Assembly: GCF_017894365.1 (NCBI RefSeq)
Contig: NZ_CP059467.1
Span: forward strand, 3,906,001 to 3,970,000
DNA length: 64,000 nucleotides
Direction of reading: 5' to 3'
Source of the DNA: Aromatoleum bremense
GTDB lineage: Bacteria; Pseudomonadota; Gammaproteobacteria; Burkholderiales; Rhodocyclaceae
A model generated the notes under the pieces. It did not search any database and was not told the origin of the DNA. It saw only the letters and a program-made list of their open reading frames with translations. Positions 18,409 through 25,627 of the stretch are shown one piece after another (the first letter of the stretch is position 1; each line of letters starts with the position of its first letter). Position numbers and translations under genes: made by a program.

Positions 18409-19878
18409 TCATTCTAAGCCTGAGCGGTCGCGGTGGCGGTGGCGGTGGCGGGGCAGGTCGACCTGGACGTCGAGGCCGCCGAGCTCCGCATCGCCCAGCG
18501 TGATCGTGCCGCCGTGCAGTTCGACGACGCGCTGCACGATCGACAGGCCGAGGCCGGCGCCGGTGCCGGCGCCGGTGTCGCCGCGCAGGAAACGCTCGAA
18601 GAGTCTCGCTTTCATCGCGTCGGGCACGCCCGGGCCGCTGTCCTGCACGTGCAGCGTCAGGCTTTGCGGGGCTGCCTGCAGGGTCACGCGCAGGTGGCCG
18701 TGCTCGGGGGTGTACTGGATCGCGTTGCCGACGAGGTTCTGCAGCAGCACGGCGAAGCTCGTGCGGTCGGCTTGGATGCGGTAATCGCCCGTTTCGTCGG
18801 CGACGAAGGTCAGCTCCTGCCCGCGTTCGAGCGCCAGCGGGATGATTTCCGCCAGTTCGTTGCGGATGAAGACGTGCAGGTCGAGCGTCTCCACGCCCAG
18901 CTCGACCGCGTCGGGTTCCAGGCGCGCCAGCGTCAGAAGTTGCGCGACCAGGCGGGTGGAGCGATCGACGCCGCGCACGAGCTGGCGCAAGGATTTGGCG
19001 CGGTCGGCCGGATCGGGGGCGTCGAGCGCGTTCTGCGCGTGAATGCGCAGCACCGCCAGCGGCGTGCGCAGTTCGTGCGCGGCGTCGGCGAGGAAGCGTT
19101 TCTCCCGTTCGAGCAGCGAATTCAGCTGTTGCAGCAGCCGGTTCAACGCGGCGACCATCGGCTCGAGTTCCTGCGGCAGCCGGCCGATGACGAGCGGGGC
19201 GAGATGGTCCGGGTTGCGGGCCTTGATCAGCGCCGCCATCTGCTTGAGCGGGCGCAGGCTCCAGCCGATCGCGACCCACATCAGGACGGCGAGCAGCGGC
19301 AGCCCGATCACGTCCGGCAGCAGGCTGCGCAACGCGATCTTGCCGACCAGCTCGCCGCGCACATCCTCGCGCTCACCGACGACGATCCATGACGCATCGC
19401 GCACATCCTGCAACACGAACACGCGCCAGCGATGAGCGTCGATCGGCACGTTGTGGTAGCCGACGAGCCGGCTCGGCGCCACCTTGGGCGGCGCGACTTG
19501 CGGCGGCAGCTCGGCGGCGAGCGTGGAGACGAGACGGGCGAACAGGTCGGCCGGCGCGCTGGCCGACTGCAGCACGATGCCGGCCCTGTCGTCCAGCACC
19601 TGAAACGCCAGCTTGCTTTCGTACGGATGGCCGGGTCGCTTCGCCTCCCGTGCGCTGGAAGCCTGGTTCAGCGTATGTTGCAGGGATTCGCGTGCGGACG
19701 GCGTCATGTCGCGGTCGACCATGCCTTCGAGCAACCGTGCGGTCTGAGCCAGCTGGGCGTCGAACAGCTCCTCGATCTCGTGTTGCGCGTCGGAATAGCT
19801 TTTCCACGAGATCGCCGCCATCGATGTCGCGAGCAGCCCCAGCACGAGGACCAGCGTGCGTGTGCGGATGGAGCCCAT
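18409..19878 (-). CDS. sensor histidine kinase, QseC/PmrB-like
   Basis: A 489-residue inner-membrane kinase. It has one membrane helix at about 7-28, a periplasmic region to about 165 with no recognised ligand motif, a second helix near 180-200, and a HAMP-like linker. The H-box FLADAAHELRTPLAVLR has its histidine near residue 267. The ATP-binding domain shows N-box LLQNLVGNAIQYTP, DSGPGVP and GAGTGAGLGLSIVQ. The extreme C-terminus is a repetitive HRHRHRDR tail from a CCGCCA-type repeat. Its ATG overlaps the stop of the response-regulator gene, so the two form a cotranslated pair. It is the last gene of the thermostable-hemolysin/AMP-ligase operon. Confidence 0.93.
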   Translation of the reverse strand: MGSIRTRTLVLVLGLLATSMAAISWKSYSDAQHEIEELFDAQLAQTARLLEGMVDRDMTPSARESLQHTLNQASSAREAKRPGHPYESKLAFQVLDDRAGIVLQSASAPADLFARLVSTLAAELPPQVAPPKVAPSRLVGYHNVPIDAHRWRVFVLQDVRDASWIVVGEREDVRGELVGKIALRSLLPDVIGLPLLAVLMWVAIGWSLRPLKQMAALIKARNPDHLAPLVIGRLPQELEPMVAALNRLLQQLNSLLEREKRFLADAAHELRTPLAVLRIHAQNALDAPDPADRAKSLRQLVRGVDRSTRLVAQLLTLARLEPDAVELGVETLDLHVFIRNELAEIIPLALERGQELTFVADETGDYRIQADRTSFAVLLQNLVGNAIQYTPEHGHLRVTLQAAPQSLTLHVQDSGPGVPDAMKARLFERFLRGDTGAGTGAGLGLSIVQRVVELHGGTITLGDAELGGLDVQVDLPRHRHRHRDRSGLE

Positions 19879-20537
19879 CAGGCCTTGTCGACGAGATAGC
19901 CGACGCCGCGCACGGTGCGGATCAGTTCCGGGAAGAATTTCTTCCGCAGGTGATGGATATGGACTTCAAGCGCGTTGCTCTCGGCTTCCTCGCCCCAGCC
20001 GTAGAGCACCTGCTGCAGCTTGTCGCGCGTCAGCACGCGGCCGGGTTGCGCGATCAGTTCGTGGAGCAGGATGAATTCCTTGCGCTGCAGGCTTACTGTC
20101 TGTCCGTTCCACGTTACAGACTGGCTGGCGGGGTCGAGCGTGATGCCGCGATATTCGAGCGCCGACTGCGGACGATTGAAGCTGCGCCGCAGCAGCGCCC
20201 GCAGCCTGGCCTTGAGCTCGGCGACGTCGAAAGGCTTGACGAGATAGTCGTCCGCGCCGGCATCGAGCCCGGCGATGCGGTCGGCGATGGTGTCGCGCGC
20301 AGTCAGCACCAGCACCGGGGTCGGATTCTCGGCGGTCCGCAGCTGGCGCAGCACTTCGAGCCCGTCGAGCCGGGGTAGGCCGAGATCGAGCACTGCCAGC
20401 CCGAAACTCTCATGGGTCAGGGCGTGCAGCGCGCTGCTGCCGTCCCGCACCCAGTCGACCGTGTAGCCCTCGGGCTTTAGCGAGGTGAGGATCCCCTCGC
20501 CAAGGCTCGCATCGTCTTCCACCAACAGAATCCGCAT
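19878..20537 (-). CDS. OmpR-family response regulator, QseB/PmrA-like
   Basis: A 219-residue regulator. The receiver domain opens MRILLVEDDASLGEGILTSL, with the phosphoacceptor Asp near residue 51 in LAVLDLGLPRLDGLEVL, and has the KPFD motif in DDYLVKPFDVAELKARL. The winged-helix effector follows (about 125-217), containing LQRKEFILLHEL and EVHIHHLRKKFFPELIRTVR, typical of QseB/PmrA/BasR-type regulators. The start is the first Met after the TPR gene; the longer open frame through it is a shadow. Regulators of this type commonly bind CTTAA-like half sites spaced by five bases, and such a site lies at the head of this operon (24898-24914). Confidence 0.94.
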   Translation of the reverse strand: MRILLVEDDASLGEGILTSLKPEGYTVDWVRDGSSALHALTHESFGLAVLDLGLPRLDGLEVLRQLRTAENPTPVLVLTARDTIADRIAGLDAGADDYLVKPFDVAELKARLRALLRRSFNRPQSALEYRGITLDPASQSVTWNGQTVSLQRKEFILLHELIAQPGRVLTRDKLQQVLYGWGEEAESNALEVHIHHLRKKFFPELIRTVRGVGYLVDKA

Positions 20538-20581
20538 CGAGCGTTTTTCCCTTCGTGTCCTGTTCGTATCGTCGTGCCGAA

Positions 20582-21232
20582 TCAGTGAAGTTCGGCCTCG
20601 ACCTTGCTCAGCAGCGCGCGGATCTCGGCACGGCGTCCTTCGTCGGCCAGCTTCCTCCCCGGGCGATCCGGGGCCGCTTGGGCGCGTACCAGCGCTTCCC
20701 GGGCCTGAGCATAACGCTTCTGGCGAAACAGGTAATCCCCGTAGAAATAATTCGGGTCGATGCCGTTCGGGTTGAGCTCGAGCGCTTTTTGCAGCAGCGC
20801 TTCGGCCTGTTTCTTGTCGCCGAAACCGATCGGCCAGCCGGGGACCTGGTAGTACAGCGAACCGAGGCTGGTGTAGGCTGACCCGTTGAGCGCCTGCGGA
20901 TCGATCGCGACGGCGGCCTCGAGGCTCGACCGGGCCTGCTTGACCAGGCTCAGCGCACCGAGCCCGCCTTTGGCGCCAGCCCAGGTGCTCAGGATGATGC
21001 CGCGCCAGATCAGCAACTCGGCCGCGTTCGGCTCCGCTTTCACCGCCTGGCCCGCCGCCTCGCCGAGCTTCTCGAAGGCGGCTTCGCGCTCGTCCTGCGG
21101 CAGCCGGTAGTTGATTTCGGCCCAGCGCGACTGCAGCTCGACGAGGTGCTGGCGGGCTTCGTCGCTGAGGGCGAAGGCTGGCAGACTGCACAGGCAGGCG
21201 AGGGCCAGGACGAGATTGCGCAGGATTTGCAT
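20582..21232 (-). CDS. exported TPR-like protein of unknown function
   Basis: A 216-residue protein. The start at MQILRNLVLALACLCSL follows GGAG at a good distance; an in-frame ATG at 21247 is less likely. The first 20 residues are a signal peptide (SLPAFALS cleavage region), so it should act in the periplasm. The mature part is helical with TPR-like units, for example AYTSLGSLYYQVPG and AEALLQKALELNPNGIDPNY. The gene lies 15 bases after the SDR gene and 44 bases before the response regulator. A periplasmic scaffold in an operon with a sensor kinase could be part of the signal-sensing or product-handling step; that is inference. Confidence 0.8.
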   Translation of the reverse strand: MQILRNLVLALACLCSLPAFALSDEARQHLVELQSRWAEINYRLPQDEREAAFEKLGEAAGQAVKAEPNAAELLIWRGIILSTWAGAKGGLGALSLVKQARSSLEAAVAIDPQALNGSAYTSLGSLYYQVPGWPIGFGDKKQAEALLQKALELNPNGIDPNYFYGDYLFRQKRYAQAREALVRAQAAPDRPGRKLADEGRRAEIRALLSKVEAELH

Positions 21233-21247
21233 TGGTGTTTTCTCCAT

Positions 21248-22039
21248 TCAGGTTCGTGTGCGGGCAAAACGCTTGATGACGGGCAGCTGCTTGCGCAGCG
21301 CCTGGTCAACCTGTCGCGGCAGCAGGTTGTTCAGGCGCACGAAGAGCTTTTCCGGCCAGCCGAGAAAAAGCTCTTCGCGTTCGTCGCGCAGCGCCTTCAC
21401 GACGGCCGCGGCGACGACCGACGCGTCGTCCATCGTGACGCCGAGTTCCGCGTTCATCGCGACGATCTCGGTACTGTTCATCGGCGTGCGCGTGGCGCGC
21501 GGTGCGATATACAGCACCTTGACGCGGGTGTCGGCGAGTTCGCGGCGCAAGGCTTCGGAGAATCCGCGCAGCGCAAACTTGCTCGCGCAGTACACGCTGA
21601 AACCGGGATAACCGATCGAGCCGAAAGTCGAGCCGAGGTTGAGCACGAGCGACTTTTCGCGCTGGCACAGCTCCCGCAGCAGGCGGTGCGTGAGTTGCAG
21701 CGTGCTGGTGACGTTGAGTCCGATCAGCTCGGCGATCGCATCCTCGTCGTGGTGTTCGAGCAGGCTGAAGCGGTTCGTCCCGGCGGCGTTGATGAGGCAG
21801 TTCATGCCGCCGAAGCGCCGCACGGCGGCCTGCACCGTGTCGCGTCCGGCAGCGGTGTGAATGTCGGCCTGGACGACCTCGACCTGGCCGGGAAAGCGCC
21901 GGGACAACGCGTCGAGCGGCTCCGGGCGGCGCCCGGCCACGAGCAGGTGGGCACCCCGGCGGCACAATTCGTCCGCTACGGCCTGCCCGATCCCGCCGCT
22001 AGCACCGGTGATCAGGACCCGGCAATCTTCGATCTTCAT
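21248..22039 (-). CDS. short-chain dehydrogenase/reductase (SDR)
   Basis: A 263-residue NAD(P)-dependent oxidoreductase of the classical SDR type. The nucleotide-binding loop is VLITGASGGIGQAVADE at the N-terminus, NAAGTN follows, and the catalytic Ser is in LNLGSTFGSIG. The Tyr/Lys pair is in YCASKFALRGF. The C-terminal 50 residues are basic and may associate with membranes. The substrate is unknown. Its place between a heme-oxygenase-fold protein and a TPR protein, with 10-15-base gaps, makes a reduction or oxidation step on an acyl-derived product plausible. Confidence 0.9.
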   Translation of the reverse strand: MKIEDCRVLITGASGGIGQAVADELCRRGAHLLVAGRRPEPLDALSRRFPGQVEVVQADIHTAAGRDTVQAAVRRFGGMNCLINAAGTNRFSLLEHHDEDAIAELIGLNVTSTLQLTHRLLRELCQREKSLVLNLGSTFGSIGYPGFSVYCASKFALRGFSEALRRELADTRVKVLYIAPRATRTPMNSTEIVAMNAELGVTMDDASVVAAAVVKALRDEREELFLGWPEKLFVRLNNLLPRQVDQALRKQLPVIKRFARTRT

Positions 22040-22049
22040 CGCTGTCTCC

Positions 22050-22703
22050 TCACGCCGCCGCAGGCAGGCTGCGGAAAATGTCGCCGTACAGGCGATAGAC
22101 GACGCGCGCCGTGTGCACCACGGCTGCCTTGTCAGCCGCGTCGTCGAGGCGATTCATCAGGTTCTTGAACAGCTCGATGTGTTCCAGGTCCAGGCTGCCG
22201 TGCGAGTTGAGGTAGCTGAAGGCCTGCGGCGGCAGGCCGAGCCGGTCCTGGATGATGCCGGCGGCGCGGGTCGCGAGCGTGACGCTGGTGCCTTCGAGGA
22301 CATTCACCATGCCGAAGAAGCTCACCGGGTTGTCGCGGGCGATGCGGTCGTAAACGTAGGCGACCATCAGTTCGGTGGGCAGGCTCGGTGTCGCGCGGCG
22401 CACTGCGTCGGCGTCGCCGCCGCACGCGCGGATGTCATCTAGGATCCACTTTTCATGGCCGTTTTCCTCCTCGATGTATTCGGCGACCGCCGAGCGCAGC
22501 CATTCGAGCCGCTCCGGCAGACGGGCGCCGCACGCCATCAGCAAGGGCACCGTGTGCTTGACGTGGTGGTAGGCCTGGCCGAGAAAGGCGACGTAGCTTT
22601 CCAGCTTCACGTCGCCGCTCATCGCCTGCCGGATGATCGGCGCGCTCAACAGGTGGTCGCGCTCGCTGGCGGTCTGTTCGAGCAGGGATTCGTAGAACGA
22701 CAT
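22050..22703 (-). CDS. heme-oxygenase-fold (TenA/PqqC-like) iron-dependent redox enzyme candidate
   Basis: A 217-residue all-helical protein of the iron-containing redox enzyme / TenA-PqqC-like superfamily. The ATG at 22703 follows GAGGAGA. Candidate metal ligands are spread as in heme-oxygenase-like diiron enzymes: His in QAYHHVKHT (46-50), the acidic cluster EEENGHE (78-84), Glu in VNVLEGTS (137) and DLEHIEL (172-177). Members of this superfamily perform oxidative C-C cleavage, hydroxylation or decarboxylation of amino and fatty acids (family knowledge). Placed directly after an acyl/aryl AMP-ligase gene, it may oxidise an activated or conjugated acid. Whether it binds iron is not shown by sequence alone. 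Confidence 0.8.
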   Translation of the reverse strand: MSFYESLLEQTASERDHLLSAPIIRQAMSGDVKLESYVAFLGQAYHHVKHTVPLLMACGARLPERLEWLRSAVAEYIEEENGHEKWILDDIRACGGDADAVRRATPSLPTELMVAYVYDRIARDNPVSFFGMVNVLEGTSVTLATRAAGIIQDRLGLPPQAFSYLNSHGSLDLEHIELFKNLMNRLDDAADKAAVVHTARVVYRLYGDIFRSLPAAA

Positions 22704-22714
22704 CAAGTGTCTCC

Positions 22715-24193
22715 TCAGAGGGTTGCGGCGGCGATGCGCCGGTCGATGGCTCCCCGGTAGCGTTCAAGCAGCGCGGAGCGCCGCAGCCGGCCGTTCGGGG
22801 TCGCGAGGCCGTTGGCCGCGCTGAAGGGTTCGTCGGCTCGCAGCCAATGGTGCACGCGGGCGTAATCTGGCAGTTCGCGGTTTACCGCCGTCACCGCGGC
22901 AGCCAGCGTGTCGTCGGAAAACCCGGGCCCGCGCGGCACAAGCACCGCGACGTTGGCGGGCAGGGCTTCGCCGTGCAGCCACGCCTGCGCGATCGGCAGC
23001 TGCTGCACGAGCTCGGCTTCGACCCACTCCGGATTCACGTTGCGCCCGTAGGCGGTGACGAACTGGTGCTTGCTGCGCCCGTGCAGCACGAGAAAGCCGT
23101 CTTCGAAATGGCCGAGGTCGCCGCTGTCGAGCCAGTCGTCCGCGGCTCCGGCTTCACCGAGGTAGCCGAGCATGCGCGCGCCGCGAACCAGCACTTCGCC
23201 GCCGGGGCCGATGCGCACGTCGGCGTGCGGCAGCGGCCGGCCGACCGTGCCGATGCGCCGCTGCTCCGGGGTATTGAGGCAGACCACCGAGGCGCATTCG
23301 GACAAGCCGTAGCCTTCGAACACCGGCAGGCCGAGCGCGTCGGCGCGCTGCAGCAGCCCGGGCGAGACGCGCCCGCCGCCGACTGCGATGAAGCGCAGCG
23401 ACGCCGGCAGCGCCGCGCCCCGCTCAGCCGCGGCGACGAGCACCAGCAACAGCTGCGGCAACAGGATCAGGCTGTTCGGCTGGCTGCGCTGCAGCGCGGC
23501 GAGAAAACGCTTGACATCGAACCCGGTGGCACCGGAGAGGCCGATGTCGCCCATCGGCATCAGGTCGACCGCCGCGCCCGAAAGCAGCGGTGTGTACAGG
23601 CCGGCAATGTTTTCCAGCAGCGTCGCGAGCGGCAGCACGCACAGGTGGCGCTCGATTGCGCACGAGCGGCTTGCCTGCCACAGGCTGCATGCGACCGCCA
23701 TCTGTGCCCCGGCGCCGAGGCAGACGCCTTTGGGCTGTCCGGTGCTGCCGGACGTGTAGGTGATCTTCACGGTGCCGGCGGGCAGCGCGGGCGGATGGTC
23801 GACGTGGCGTTGCGCAATCTGCCCTTCGGTCGCGCCGAAACCGGCGGGGTCGAAGGCGGTGCTGTCGTCGAGGATCAGCGTGTCGACGCCCGCGCTGTCG
23901 AGCACGTGCGCCTGCTGCGCGGCCGAGAAGAAACCCGGCAGCGGCACGCATACGAGCCCCGCCTGCAGCGCGGCGAGATCCCAAAGGGCCCAGTCGACGC
24001 CGTTGTCGAGCGCGATCGCGACGCGGCGGCAACCGGCGCTGCGCAGGCGCTCGGCGCGCAGCGCGACTTCGTGCAGCGTCTCGCGATAGCTCAGGCGACG
24101 GTCGCCCTGTTGCAGCGCGGGCCGCTCGCCCTGCGCCCGCATCGCCGCGAACAGCATTTCAGGCGACGGCGGCATCGTGAGTTCCCGTGTCAT
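22715..24193 (-). CDS. AMP-dependent acid ligase (ANL superfamily)
   Basis: A 492-residue adenylate-forming enzyme, shorter than typical acyl-CoA ligases (about 540). The P-loop ITYTSGSTGQPKGVC is at 144-158, followed by VFEGYGLSECASV and LDSGDLGHFEDGFLVLHGR near 360. The C-terminal A10 motif, normally xxNGKxxR, reads TPNGRLRRSALLE, so the lysine used for adenylation is replaced by arginine. The start overlaps the preceding gene by 35 bases; MPPSPEML six residues later is an alternative. It likely activates a carboxylic acid, perhaps a fatty acid, for transfer to the product of the neighbouring thermostable-hemolysin-family gene or a carrier. No carrier protein is encoded nearby. Confidence 0.88.
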   Translation of the reverse strand: MTRELTMPPSPEMLFAAMRAQGERPALQQGDRRLSYRETLHEVALRAERLRSAGCRRVAIALDNGVDWALWDLAALQAGLVCVPLPGFFSAAQQAHVLDSAGVDTLILDDSTAFDPAGFGATEGQIAQRHVDHPPALPAGTVKITYTSGSTGQPKGVCLGAGAQMAVACSLWQASRSCAIERHLCVLPLATLLENIAGLYTPLLSGAAVDLMPMGDIGLSGATGFDVKRFLAALQRSQPNSLILLPQLLLVLVAAAERGAALPASLRFIAVGGGRVSPGLLQRADALGLPVFEGYGLSECASVVCLNTPEQRRIGTVGRPLPHADVRIGPGGEVLVRGARMLGYLGEAGAADDWLDSGDLGHFEDGFLVLHGRSKHQFVTAYGRNVNPEWVEAELVQQLPIAQAWLHGEALPANVAVLVPRGPGFSDDTLAAAVTAVNRELPDYARVHHWLRADEPFSAANGLATPNGRLRRSALLERYRGAIDRRIAAATL

Positions 24194-24851
24194 GGAGAAT
24201 CCTCTGGTGGCCGAGGCGGTGATAGACGCCCTTGCTCGTCAGGCGCTCGTGGCCGGTGCGAAGGTCGCCGGCCATCAACTTCGGGTGAGTCGCGTAGTAG
24301 CTGCCCCAGTCGGCGACTTCGTCACCCATGCGCAGCGGATCGGCATCACCCAGCGACAGCGGCGTCAGGTGGAGGCGACGGACGCTGTTCAGCACCTCGG
24401 CCGTGCCGGTGAACACCACCCAGTCGAAACCGTGCGCGACCAGCAAATCGGCGAGGGCGACGATCAGCAGCCGGGCGCGCCCCGTGCCGCGGGCGGCGAG
24501 GTTGCCGACTTCGACGATGCGTTCGCGCGCCGGACGAAGGCCCGACAGGCGGGCGATCTCGGTCTCGACCGGACGATCGAGATAACGCTCGAGGAACAGC
24601 GTGTCATCGGCCGCGCTGCGCACGCCCACAACCCCGTGCAGCTGTCCGGCGTCATCCTCGAGCTGGAGCAGGGTGGGCATGAAGTGACGCACCCGGGCGC
24701 CATAACGAGCGGCGAAACGTTCGCGGATGAACGCTTGCGCGGCGGTGCAGGGACCTTCCGGCTCCCGTCCGTCGACGGCGCGCAAAGTCAGCGACGGATC
24801 GCGGCCGATTCGCGCTATCGCCTTGTAACAGCAGCCGTTTCGAGGGTTCAT
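24159..24851 (-). CDS. thermostable-hemolysin family protein (GNAT-like)
   Basis: A 230-residue protein matching the thermostable hemolysin (T_hemolysin) family in its signature run: FIRERFAARYGARVRHFMP, LFLERYLDRPVE, IVEVGNLAARGTGRAR, VVFTGTAEVLN and WGSYYATHPKLMAGDL. Despite the family name no toxin signal or membrane segment is visible. The EVGNLA and RLHLTPLSLGDADP parts resemble acyltransferases of the GNAT/autoinducer-synthase kind, which would suit an acyl-AMP or acyl-CoA donor from the adjoining ligase (inference). The start MNPRNGCCYKA is chosen by family length; longer in-frame starts exist. It is the first gene of the operon, behind the CTTAAG direct repeat. Confidence 0.85.
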   Translation of the reverse strand: MNPRNGCCYKAIARIGRDPSLTLRAVDGREPEGPCTAAQAFIRERFAARYGARVRHFMPTLLQLEDDAGQLHGVVGVRSAADDTLFLERYLDRPVETEIARLSGLRPARERIVEVGNLAARGTGRARLLIVALADLLVAHGFDWVVFTGTAEVLNSVRRLHLTPLSLGDADPLRMGDEVADWGSYYATHPKLMAGDLRTGHERLTSKGVYHRLGHQRILHDTGTHDAAVA

Positions 24852-24897
24852 TTGGGCATCGCAGTCGAAGATTTGAGGCTCATTGTTGCGGCTCTGT

Positions 24898-24914
24898 CTT
24901 AAGCGAGCCTTAAG
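24898..24914 (-). promoter_or_regulatory. CTTAAG-N5-CTTAAG response-regulator box
   Basis: Two perfect CTTAAG hexamers (24898-24903 and 24909-24914) are separated by exactly five bases. This is the spacing and sequence class of PmrA/QseB/BasR-type OmpR-family boxes (about YTTAAK-N5-YTTAAK). It lies 47-63 bases upstream of the thermostable-hemolysin gene start, in the position of a promoter-proximal activator site. The same operon encodes an OmpR-type regulator of this subgroup, so autoregulation is the simplest reading. Confidence 0.65.
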
Positions 24915-24980
24915 CGGACACCGTGCGGCGCGCCGGCAACAGTTCATCCACGTCACTCTTGCATATTCCGTCCTGCAGGA

Positions 24981-25008
24981 TTAAGTTAGTAAGCAGTTAC
25001 TTACTTAA
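24981..25008 (+). promoter_or_regulatory. TetR-type operator palindrome
   Basis: A 28-base inverted repeat: half site TTAAGTTAGTAA, four central bases GCAG, and half site TTACTTACTTAA, with one mismatched pair. It ends 10 bases before the TetR gene start, so the bound repressor would block its own transcript (autorepression) together with the HlyD and ABC genes. TTACTTAC-type repeats are typical for this regulator family. Confidence 0.75.
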
Positions 25009-25018
25009 AGGGGCGCAC

Positions 25019-25627
25019 GTGAGCACCCATGTAAAGCATCTTCCTGCGGATGAACGGCGGGCCGGGACGGTCGAAGCCGTGGTCGAGCTGGCGGGGTCGC
25101 AAAACCCCAGCGACATCACGACTTCGGCGATTGCCAAACACATGAACCTGACGCAGGGCGCATTGTTTCGGCATTTTCCGACGAAGGACGCGATCTGGCA
25201 GGCGGTCATGGAATGGGTCGCCGAACGTCTCCTGGCGCGAATTGACCGGGCCGCACAGGGGACCGAATCGCCGCTGGCGGCAATGCAGGCGATGTTCATG
25301 GCGCACGTCGAATTCGTGGCCGAGCATCCAGGCGTCCCGCGGATGATGTTCGGCGAGCTTCAGCGCGCAGAATCGACGCCGGCCAGACGCATGGTGCAGA
25401 CCTTGATCCAGCGTTACGGTGAGCGTCTGCACCGGCTCATCGAGAACGGCAAGGCCTGCGGAGAGCTGTCCGCGACGCTCGACAGCGAGGCCGCGGCCAC
25501 GCTGTTCATCGGCACGATCCAGGGACTCGTCATGCAGTCGCTGCTGGCCGGCGACGTGGCGCGTATCCGCCGGGAAGCGCCGAGAGTGTTCGCGATCTAC
25601 CGGCGCGGAATCGGGGCTGCGCAATGA
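25019..25627 (+). CDS. TetR/AcrR-family repressor
   Basis: A 202-residue regulator. The GTG start at 25019 follows AAGGGG and places the helix-turn-helix at about residues 33-61 (TTSAIAKHMNLTQGALFRHF, then TKDAIW). The rest is a helical ligand-binding domain with FVAEHPGVPRMMFGEL. Its stop overlaps the start of the HlyD gene (ATGA), and a near-perfect palindrome lies just upstream, so it very likely represses its own export operon until an inducer binds. The inducer is unknown; the divergent biosynthetic-looking operon is a candidate source. Confidence 0.92.
   Translation: MSTHVKHLPADERRAGTVEAVVELAGSQNPSDITTSAIAKHMNLTQGALFRHFPTKDAIWQAVMEWVAERLLARIDRAAQGTESPLAAMQAMFMAHVEFVAEHPGVPRMMFGELQRAESTPARRMVQTLIQRYGERLHRLIENGKACGELSATLDSEAAATLFIGTIQGLVMQSLLAGDVARIRREAPRVFAIYRRGIGAAQ

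Noticed and set aside
20538..21191. Upstream extension of the response-regulator frame
   Set aside because: It shadows the TPR gene; the receiver domain begins exactly at MRILLVEDD.
24159..24851. Interpretation of the thermostable-hemolysin-family protein as a secreted toxin
   Set aside because: No signal peptide, membrane segment or toxin-operon context; the neighbours are metabolic enzymes and a regulator pair.
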